From contig JBHHXR010000033.1 in the NCBI GenBank assembly GCA_046757205.1, positions 1 through 19,367 on the forward strand: 19,367 nt of DNA, written 5' to 3'. Positions 1-5,554 of the stretch are shown here, piece by piece (the first letter of the stretch is position 1; each line of letters opens with the position of its first letter). A model generated the notes under the pieces. That model was given only the letters and a program-made list of their open reading frames with translations, was not told where the DNA came from and did no database searches. Made by a program: the position numbers and the translations under genes. Source of the DNA: JBHHXR01 sp046757205. Lineage in GTDB: Bacteria > Pseudomonadota > Alphaproteobacteria > Rhodobacterales > Rhodobacteraceae.

Positions 1-441
1 CCCGATCACCGAGCTGGCGGCGGTGACGGCAGCGGCGAAGCGGCGGGTGTAGCCGTTCTTTTCCATCGCCGGGATGAGCGTCGAGCCGAGGGCCGAGGTA
101 TCGGCGACGGCGGAGCCGGAGAGGCCGGCGAAAAGGATCGACGACAGGATGTTCACATGCGCCAGACCGCCGCGCAGGTGGCCCATCATCGCCTGGCTGA
201 ATTCGACCAGCCGGAGCGTGATGCCGCCGCGGTTCATCAGTTCGCCGGCCAGCATGAAGAACGGCAGCGCCATCAGCGGGAAGGAGTCCATGCCATTGTA
301 GACGTTGCGGTAGAGCACGGCGAGCTGCCGCTCCTGCCCGTCGAGCCACAGCAGCATCCCCGGCGCGGCCAGCAGCGCGAAAAACACCGGCAGGCTGATC
401 AGCAGCAGGACCATGAAGACCGGAAGGAACCAGACGAGCAT
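1..441 (-). CDS. dctM: TRAP transporter large permease, DctM family (partial, 3' end outside window)
   Basis: First 147 residues of the large membrane subunit of a tripartite ATP-independent periplasmic transporter; the family usually has about 430 residues, so two thirds lie beyond the left edge. The protein opens MLVWFLPVFMVLLLISLPVF, a hydrophobic first segment. It then shows the DctM hallmarks: a region around FPLMALPFFMLAGELMNRGG and the glycine/serine-rich FAGLSGSAVADTSALGS stretch followed by MEKNGYTRRFAAAVTAASS. The ATG overlaps the stop of the dctQ-like gene by one base (TGATG on the minus strand), so the two are translationally coupled. The subunit carries the ion-coupled translocation path in the inner membrane and works with DctQ and a periplasmic binding protein, which is not in this window. 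Substrate cannot be told from the sequence; the GlpR-like repressor upstream hints at a polyol or sugar-phosphate-related compound. Family call is secure. Confidence 0.93.
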   Translation of the reverse strand, partial: MLVWFLPVFMVLLLISLPVFFALLAAPGMLLWLDGQERQLAVLYRNVYNGMDSFPLMALPFFMLAGELMNRGGITLRLVEFSQAMMGHLRGGLAHVNILSSILFAGLSGSAVADTSALGSTLIPAMEKNGYTRRFAAAVTAASSVIG

Positions 442-1031
442 CAGTCAGACTCCGCCACGATCATGTCCGGGTCGCGCGCGTGAAGTACGGTCGGATCGAA
501 CAGCGATACGGCGGTCTTCAGCATCATTTCGACATTCACCAGGAACATCAGGATCATGCAGGTGAAGAGCGAGGCGTGCATGTACGCCAGCCGCACCTTC
601 ACCGCCTTGCCGCCGACCCAATCGAGCGGCAGCCGCAGGGTCGAGGAATTGAACCGGCCGGCGAAGCCGGTGACGTGGTCCCAGCCGTAATAGATACCGG
701 ACGTGAGCACCGACAGCGCGACCGCCAGAAGCGCCAGGCCGAGGGCCGCGCCGACGCGCGCCGGCAGCGCCCGCACGAACATGTCGATCGACACGAAGCC
801 GCCCCAGCGGTAGGCGCTGGGCGCGATCAGGCCGCACATCCAGAGCATGAGAAACCGCGCCGCCTCTTCGGTCCAGTTCAGCGCGTCGCCGATCACGTAG
901 CGAAAGAAGATCTGCGCCAGGATGATGACGACCATCAGGCCCAGAAAAACCCACGCGACGGCCCTGCCGGCACGGAGCAGCAGCGTGTTGACCGCCACCA
1001 ATGGCCCAAGCAGACCGGTCAGCGCTTTCAC
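441..1031 (-). CDS. dctQ: TRAP transporter small permease, DctQ family
   Basis: 196-residue integral membrane protein of the DctQ family, the small subunit that joins DctM in TRAP transporters. Four hydrophobic segments are visible at about residues 22-45, 60-78, 92-115 and 150-170. The family pattern is present as FLGLMVVIILAQIFFRYVIG then LNWTEEAARFLMLWMCGLI, with the W-x-E-E motif at the start of the second helix. The start is GTG, preceded by a clear AGGGAGAA ribosome site about 8 bases away. The stop shares one base with the dctM start. A 160-base gap separates it from the repressor gene upstream and holds an inverted repeat (1134-1158) that may be the operator. No solute-binding (DctP) gene lies between repressor and dctQ; it is probably downstream of dctM, outside the window. 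Confidence 0.92.
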   Translation of the reverse strand: MKALTGLLGPLVAVNTLLLRAGRAVAWVFLGLMVVIILAQIFFRYVIGDALNWTEEAARFLMLWMCGLIAPSAYRWGGFVSIDMFVRALPARVGAALGLALLAVALSVLTSGIYYGWDHVTGFAGRFNSSTLRLPLDWVGGKAVKVRLAYMHASLFTCMILMFLVNVEMMLKTAVSLFDPTVLHARDPDMIVAESD

Positions 1032-1133
1032 AGTGGTTTCTCCCTGTGGTCCCGTGCCGCCAACGCGGTGAACGGAGCCTCGTTGCCGGGCGGATGATAC
1101 ACCAATCGGCCGGACAGGTTCTCAGACCCAAAT

Positions 1134-1158
1134 TTTCGTTATGGTCATCGAAACGAAA
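1134..1158 (-). promoter_or_regulatory. Candidate GlpR/DeoR-type operator upstream of dctQ
   Basis: Inverted repeat TTTCGTT (1134-1140) / AACGAAA (1152-1158) with an 11-base spacer, about 100 bases upstream of the dctQ GTG. Related arms occur again upstream of the adjacent deoR-type gene (2011-2044). TTTCG-rich repeats of this kind are typical operators of GlpR-like DeoR family repressors. Assignment as its operator is inference. Confidence 0.5.
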
Positions 1159-1191
1159 GCGTCTGTCAAGTGACTCGGCGCGTGTCCGCCG

Positions 1192-1956
1192 TCACGAACC
1201 CGCCTCGACCAGCGAAACACCGGCCTCGGAACAAAGCTGCCGGATCGCGGAGCTGGCGCAGATGTCGGTCACGAAGGTGTCCATCTTCGACAGATGGCCG
1301 ATGCGGATCGGGGCGGAGCTTCCGACCTTTCCCGAATCCGCGGTCAGGATCACGTGCCGGGCATTGGCGACAATGGCCTTGACCACGGCGGCCTCGCGGA
1401 AATCATAGTCGAGCAGTGTGCCGTCGAGGTCGATCGAGGCGGCACCGATGACGGCAAAATCCACCTTGAACTGGCGGATGAAGTCAACCGCCTCCTCGCC
1501 GACGATAGCGCCGTCGGAGCTGCGCACGATACCCCCCGCTATGATCACCTCCAGCCCCGGGTATTTCCTTATTTCATTGGCGGTTTCGACGTTATCCGTG
1601 ATGACCTTGAGGCCGGAATGGCGGCGCAGCGATCGCGCGACCTCGAGCGTCGTGGTGCCGACGTTGATGAACAGCGATGCATGATCGGGAATGCGCCGCG
1701 CCGCCGCCGCACCGATCGCCCGCTTCTGCGCCGGGGCAATTTCCCGGCGGATTTCGAACGACACGTATTCGGTGCGCGCCAGCAGCGAGGCGCCACCGTG
1801 AAACCGTCTCACCTGCCCCGCGTCGGCGAGCGCCTGCAGGTCCTTGCGAACGGTCTGCGGCGTCTTTCCGAACAGGCGAACCAACTCTTCCACCCTGGCA
1901 CGACCGTTCTGGCGCAGATGGTTGAGGATATTCACCTGTCTGACGGAGAGCGCCAT
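1192..1956 (-). CDS. DeoR/GlpR family transcriptional repressor
   Basis: 254-residue regulator, the normal length for the DeoR family. Residues 1-57 form the winged helix-turn-helix, with recognition-helix region FGKTPQTVRKDLQALADAG and the wing RRFHGGA. Residues about 75-235 are the DeoR C-terminal sensor domain, related to ribose-5-phosphate isomerase. It carries the phosphosugar-loop pattern INVGTTTLEVARSL, then IVAGGIVR-like and LLDYDFREAAVVKAIV segments; the last resembles GlpR (glycerol-3-phosphate repressor) more than other DeoR members. ATG start; no strong ribosome site. It is transcribed in the same direction as the TRAP genes that follow and probably represses them and itself, because similar inverted repeats lie upstream of both. 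The inducer is unknown; a phosphorylated polyol or sugar would fit the family. Confidence 0.88.
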   Translation of the reverse strand: MALSVRQVNILNHLRQNGRARVEELVRLFGKTPQTVRKDLQALADAGQVRRFHGGASLLARTEYVSFEIRREIAPAQKRAIGAAAARRIPDHASLFINVGTTTLEVARSLRRHSGLKVITDNVETANEIRKYPGLEVIIAGGIVRSSDGAIVGEEAVDFIRQFKVDFAVIGAASIDLDGTLLDYDFREAAVVKAIVANARHVILTADSGKVGSSAPIRIGHLSKMDTFVTDICASSAIRQLCSEAGVSLVEAGS

Positions 1957-2010
1957 GATGCCGTAGAACCTCGCTTGAAGCGGTTCGCAACCATACGTGC
2001 ACGCCGCAAC

Positions 2011-2044
2011 AAACGAAAGAAAAATCGTAAATTACTTTTCGTTT
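2011..2044 (-). promoter_or_regulatory. Candidate autoregulatory operator upstream of the deoR-type gene
   Basis: AAACGAAAG (2011-2019) and CTTTTCGTTT (2035-2044) form an inverted repeat around an AT-rich centre, about 55-90 bases upstream of the repressor ATG. The arms share the TTTCGTT/AACGAAA core with the repeat before dctQ but have the opposite arm order (AACGAAA first here). The AT-rich centre would suit a promoter. Confidence 0.5.
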
Positions 2045-2060
2045 TGGCGCACGAAGGGAC

Positions 2061-2082
2061 GAAACCGGCGGGCGGCCGCCGG
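2061..2082 (-). terminator. Possible terminator hairpin after the DUF6505 gene
   Basis: CCGGCGG (2065-2071) and CCGCCGG (2076-2082) pair perfectly around a 4-base loop, 14 bases past the DUF6505 stop. On the minus strand the stem is followed by TTTC, a short T-run. It would end the mrp-ligase-DUF6505 unit before the deoR promoter. Weak as an intrinsic terminator because the T-run is short. Confidence 0.4.
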
Positions 2083-2095
2083 CGGTGAACCGCGG

Positions 2096-2581
2096 TCAGC
2101 CATCCGGAGTACCATGCACGGCGACCTGCGCGATCTCGGCATCGCGCGGCGTGATCGAACGGAACTGCTCGCGCACGCCGGCCTCGGTCAGCTCTCTTTG
2201 CACCACAAGCAGCGTGTTGGGCTTCTGCCCCGCGCACAGGTCCAGCATGAAATCCAGCTCCATCTCCGCCGCCTGCCGCGCCGCCTCCGGCGACGGCGCG
2301 CCATAGACCGTGTCGAGATGCCCCGCCAGCGCCTGTGCTGCCGCCTCCAGTTCCGTCTTTTCTATCCTGGCGACCGCAACGAAAGTCGCCCTGCCGAAGG
2401 ACGACAGCCCGAGCCAGCCGCTGGCAAACGCCTGACGCGCCTTTCCGCGCAGGTCGGCTTCTGACCAATTGGAGAACTCGAAGCCGCCCGTCACCGCCCA
2501 TTCGCCGGGCCCCGCCGGCCGCGCGAAGACATTCCCGTCCGAGCCGTCGAACCGGATGGTTCTGGCGAGCAGCAGTGTCAT
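2096..2581 (-). CDS. DUF6505 family protein
   Basis: 161-residue soluble protein starting MTLLLARTIRFDGSDGNVF; the pattern of an early 'ARTIRFD..D..VF', then GEWAVTGGFEFSNW and SSFGRATFVAV matches the DUF6505 family as I remember it. Family members sit beside formate dehydrogenase clusters in Alphaproteobacteria and have no known activity. No signal peptide or membrane segment. The ATG overlaps the stop of the ligase-like gene (ATGA on the minus strand), making it the last gene of a four-gene coupled unit. The open frame continues further 5', but that extension lies inside the ligase gene and is a shadow. A single cysteine (LDLCAG) is present, so it is unlikely to bind a metal cluster alone. 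A role in formate dehydrogenase maturation is inferred from the neighbours only. Confidence 0.8.
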   Translation of the reverse strand: MTLLLARTIRFDGSDGNVFARPAGPGEWAVTGGFEFSNWSEADLRGKARQAFASGWLGLSSFGRATFVAVARIEKTELEAAAQALAGHLDTVYGAPSPEAARQAAEMELDFMLDLCAGQKPNTLLVVQRELTEAGVREQFRSITPRDAEIAQVAVHGTPDG

Positions 2582-3312
2582 GTCATCTCCAGCATCCGGC
2601 TGAGCGGGATCAGCAGGGTCTCGCCGCCGTCCCGCAGCAGCATGCCTCCCTTTTCGTCGAGGCCGACGAACGTACCGTTTCGCGGCGGATCGCAAAAGTC
2701 CACGGTCACGTCCTCGCCGATGCTGTAGGCGCGCGTCCTCCAGTCCGAATGCAAGGGCGCCATGCCCTCTTCCAGCCAGCGGTTTATCCACACGAGCATG
2801 TGGCGCGACCAGCTTTCCAGAAGCCGGGCCGGCAGGATGTTGCCGCATCCTTCTTCGACCAGCGATGTCCTGTCGGGGTTGTCGCCCGGTTCGGGGCCGT
2901 CGTCGGGCGGAAACAGCGGTATGTCGATTCCCACGACCAGCCACTCCGGTTCCTTGTCGCCTATCCGGTGCGACGCGGCGGCGTGAATGCGGCCGCATTT
3001 CGCACCGTTGACACGCAGACCCGCCGGCCAGTCGAAATGCACGCCGACCTCGGGCGGTGCCAGCGCGCCGAGGGCGTCGCCGAAACCCAGCGATGCGGCA
3101 AATACCATCGCCATCGCATCCTCCAGCGGTGCTTCAGGCGCCAGCACAACCGCCGCGCAGAGCCTGTCATGCTCCGTTCGGTATACGATCAGGCCGGGGT
3201 CGGTTCCCCGCGCTGCCGCCGCAATCGCCTTTGCCAGCGGACTGACGCCCGGCGGCGCCGCCTCGCCGCGAAACAGCGGCGGGAAGGCGGGTTCGGCGTG
3301 GGTGACGCGCAT
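2578..3312 (-). CDS. Biotin/lipoate-protein ligase family protein
   Basis: 244-residue protein resembling the biotin/lipoate A/B ligase-like family with a DUF4444-type C-terminal domain. Visible are an N-terminal ligase-fold part (about 1-185) with DWPAGLRVNGAKCGRIHAAAS. This matches the position of the K-W-P-N-D...K-x-G-G biotin ligase core, with K105 in the place of the catalytic lysine; the classic KWPND is reduced to DWPAG. The C-terminal about 55 residues (YSIGEDVTVDF..NGTFVGLDEKGGMLLRDGG) resemble the small SH3-like domain of BirA-type ligases. The start lies two bases after the mrp stop and the stop overlaps the DUF6505 start, so it is part of the coupled unit. Its target in this setting is unknown; ordinary biotin or lipoate attachment need not involve formate dehydrogenase. 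A changed active-site motif leaves open a non-classical substrate. Confidence 0.82.
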   Translation of the reverse strand: MRVTHAEPAFPPLFRGEAAPPGVSPLAKAIAAAARGTDPGLIVYRTEHDRLCAAVVLAPEAPLEDAMAMVFAASLGFGDALGALAPPEVGVHFDWPAGLRVNGAKCGRIHAAASHRIGDKEPEWLVVGIDIPLFPPDDGPEPGDNPDRTSLVEEGCGNILPARLLESWSRHMLVWINRWLEEGMAPLHSDWRTRAYSIGEDVTVDFCDPPRNGTFVGLDEKGGMLLRDGGETLLIPLSRMLEMT

Positions 3313-3314
3313 GG

Positions 3315-4376
3315 TTATGCGGCTCCTCCGTCGACCAGGGCGCGGGCGACGGCGCGGAACGCCTGCGCCTGCTTGCCATCGGGTTCGCTGGCGACGATCG
3401 GCGCACCGCCGTCGCCGGCCATCCTGATGCCCAGATCCAGTGGTATTTCGCCCAGAAACGGAACGTTCAGCCTCTCGGCGTCAGCGCGCGCGCCGCCATG
3501 CCCGAAGATATGTGCCTCATGGCCGCATTCCGGGCAGATATAGGTGGACATGTTTTCAATGATGCCAAGGACTTTGGTTCCGGTCTTCTGAAACATGTCG
3601 AGCGCCTTGCGAACGTCCAGCAGCGCCACATCCTGAGGCGTGGAGACGACAACGGCGCCGGTGATCTCGGCCTTCTGCGCCAGCGTTAGCTGCACGTCGC
3701 CGGTTCCCGGCGGAAGGTCGACCAGCAGGACATCGAGGGACCCCCACTGGACTTGGCCGAGCATCTGCTGGAGGGCCCCCATCAGCATCGGGCCGCGCCA
3801 GATCACCGCCTCGTCCTCGCGGGTCAACAGCCCGATGGACATCAGCGCCACGCCGTGGTTGCGCAGGGGCAGGATGGTCTTGCCGTCGGGCGACGAGGGG
3901 CGCCCGGTGACACCCAGCATGCGTGGCTGCGACGGGCCGTAGACGTCGGCGTCCAGCAGTCCCACCCGCTTGCCCTCCGCCGCCAGCGCGACGGCGAGGT
4001 TGGAGGCCACCGTGGACTTGCCGACCCCGCCCTTGCCCGAGGCGATTGCGATGATGCTTTCGACGCCGGGAATTTTCGCCGGCCCGGCCGGCGCCTGCGC
4101 GCGGCCGAGGTCGGGCGGCGGCTTGGGCTGGGAATGCGCCGTCAGCAGGGCGGTGACTTTCTGTACGCCGGGCATGGCCTCCAGTGCCTCGACGGCGCGC
4201 TCGCGCACCGGCTCCATCGCCTGTCCCTGCTCGGCCGCGACCTCCATCACGAAGCGGATTTCGCCGTCCTGAACGGTGAGCGCACGGACGATGTCGGCGG
4301 CAACAAGGTCCTTGCGGCTGAACGGGTCCTCGATGTCCCGCAGCCGTTCCAGCACCTGATCGCGGGTGACGCTCAC
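3315..4376 (-). CDS. mrp: Mrp/NBP35 family P-loop ATPase (Fe-S carrier)
   Basis: 353-residue cytosolic ATPase of the Mrp/ApbC family, which carries and transfers 4Fe-4S clusters. Residues 1-80 form the MIP18/DUF59-type domain. Residues 107-350 form the deviant-Walker P-loop domain: SGKGGVGKST at 113-122, LLDADVYGPSQPRM at about 140-153, LLVDLPPGTGD at about 217-227. CPEC at 281-284 is the pair of cysteines that bridges a cluster between two monomers. The start is GTG, overlapping the DUF6494 stop (GTGA on the minus strand). Length and motifs are those of a complete enzyme. Its place here, coupled to DUF6494 and a ligase-like gene, suggests it serves Fe-S loading of formate dehydrogenase or the nearby polyferredoxin. 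It may also be the cell's general copy; I cannot exclude that. Confidence 0.95.
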   Translation of the reverse strand: MSVTRDQVLERLRDIEDPFSRKDLVAADIVRALTVQDGEIRFVMEVAAEQGQAMEPVRERAVEALEAMPGVQKVTALLTAHSQPKPPPDLGRAQAPAGPAKIPGVESIIAIASGKGGVGKSTVASNLAVALAAEGKRVGLLDADVYGPSQPRMLGVTGRPSSPDGKTILPLRNHGVALMSIGLLTREDEAVIWRGPMLMGALQQMLGQVQWGSLDVLLVDLPPGTGDVQLTLAQKAEITGAVVVSTPQDVALLDVRKALDMFQKTGTKVLGIIENMSTYICPECGHEAHIFGHGGARADAERLNVPFLGEIPLDLGIRMAGDGGAPIVASEPDGKQAQAFRAVARALVDGGAA

Positions 4377-4585
4377 GCTTCGTCTCCGAGCACGATCTCG
4401 CCCTCGACCACATGGCTCAGGCCGATGTCATCCATTGTCAGGGTGACCCGCACCGGCAGGGTTTTCTTGTCGACGGCGCCGGTGTCCTGCGCCGTGCGGA
4501 TCGCTTTTTCGATCTTCTGTTGGGAGGTTACCCCGACCTGCTTCAGGAATTTGCGCATCGACATGTTAAAGTCTTCATTGCTCAT
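4373..4585 (-). CDS. DUF6494 family small protein
   Basis: 70-residue soluble protein, MSNEDFNMSMRKFLKQVGVT then SQQKIEKAIRTA and a C-terminal strand-rich half ending LSHVVEGEIVLGDEA. The opening 'NMS.RKFLK.VGVTSQ..IE.A' pattern agrees with the DUF6494 family as I recall it, found next to Mrp and formate dehydrogenase genes. No cysteines, signal or membrane span. ATG start with a good GGAAGG ribosome site. It leads the minus-strand unit and is coupled to mrp by a GTGA overlap, so it could be a partner or regulator of the Mrp ATPase. Function is unknown. Confidence 0.8.
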   Translation of the reverse strand: MSNEDFNMSMRKFLKQVGVTSQQKIEKAIRTAQDTGAVDKKTLPVRVTLTMDDIGLSHVVEGEIVLGDEA

Positions 4586-4682
4586 GATTCGCCTTCCGTT
4601 CTAACATTTCCATTACCGGTTCCGGGCGGAGGTACACCATGCGCAAACCGGCGGGCAAGACAAGTGGCGGAGTAATTTACCT

Positions 4683-5537
4683 TTGGCTTCATTTTTTCTG
4701 CGCAACCTGACTGCGGTCCTGCTGCTCGTCGCGCCCGCCGCCGGAGCGCAGGAGAAGCGGATCGTTCTGGCCTCGGAACTGGCGGTCACGGACACCGGGC
4801 TCTGGTCCTACGTCCTGCCGCGGTTTTCGCTCAAGACCGGAATACCGGTCACGCTGATTTCCGCGGAGGCCAGCGAACTGGCCGGTATCGCGCTGGCCGG
4901 AGAAGCGGACCTCGTGGTGCTGGCGGGCGCCACCGCCGCCGATTCGCTGGTGGCAAGCGGCGCCGCCGGAGAATGGCGGGGGATCATGACAGGCGCGGCG
5001 GACGACGGCGGACCACAATGGATCGCGGCGCTGGTTGATCCCGACAAGCGACCCGCAGCGGCGCGGCAGTACGCGGTTCGCTTGCTCGACTGGCTGGTGT
5101 CGGATATCGGGCAGCGCACGATCACCGGCTACCGGCGCGACGGCCGACAGGTTTTCTTTGCCCGCGCCGAGACAACCCGGGAGGTCGAGCAGGCGCCGGT
5201 GGACGGCAATGTCCGTGTCGGCGAGAAGCTGGCGCTGAGGCATTGCGGACGCTGCCACGTGATCGGCGAACAGAACAAATACGGCGGGATCGATTCGACG
5301 CCGTCCTTCCCGGCCCTGCGCACGCTGGCCGACTGGAAGGAAAAATTCGGCGCATTCTGGACCAAGAATCCGCACCCGTCGTTCCTGCAGGTCAAGGGCC
5401 TGACGGAAGGTTTCGATGCCATGCGCCCGCCCGGCATCCACCCGATCCACCTGACACTGACGGATGTCGAGGATATCGGCGCCTTCCTGCTGTCGGTCGA
5501 GCCGAGGGATCTTGGCGGGGCGCTCAGGGCCAATTGA
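4683..5537 (+). CDS. Exported fusion: shrunken TupA-like binding domain plus monoheme cytochrome c domain
   Basis: 284 residues. Residues 1-22 are a Sec signal peptide. Residues 25-160 align with the intact TupA encoded at 14995-15816: ungapped by eye 20 of 68 identical over 26-93, then 13 of 28 over 132-159 (D-W, S, G-Q, I-x-G-Y, D-G, Q-x-F-F shared). Between these blocks TupA has about 139 residues and this protein about 32, so most of the second lobe is gone. The tungstate-contacting TTST motif of TupA is replaced by ELAV. Residues 175-275 are a class I cytochrome c domain: C188-G-R-C191-H192 binds heme, M247 is the likely sixth ligand. The start is TTG with GGCGGAG about 10 bases upstream; no other in-frame start is available. 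Divergent from DUF6494 and convergent with the polyferredoxin gene. It is a periplasmic redox protein; I do not know its partner. It may transfer electrons for, or help assemble, formate dehydrogenase. Confidence 0.85.
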   Translation: MASFFLRNLTAVLLLVAPAAGAQEKRIVLASELAVTDTGLWSYVLPRFSLKTGIPVTLISAEASELAGIALAGEADLVVLAGATAADSLVASGAAGEWRGIMTGAADDGGPQWIAALVDPDKRPAAARQYAVRLLDWLVSDIGQRTITGYRRDGRQVFFARAETTREVEQAPVDGNVRVGEKLALRHCGRCHVIGEQNKYGGIDSTPSFPALRTLADWKEKFGAFWTKNPHPSFLQVKGLTEGFDAMRPPGIHPIHLTLTDVEDIGAFLLSVEPRDLGGALRAN

Positions 5538-5554
5538 TCGCCCGCCGGCAGGTT

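Noticed and set aside
2335..3543. Plus-strand frame of 402 codons opposite the ligase, DUF6505 and mrp genes
   Set aside because: Antisense shadow crossing three real genes; no recognisable domain.
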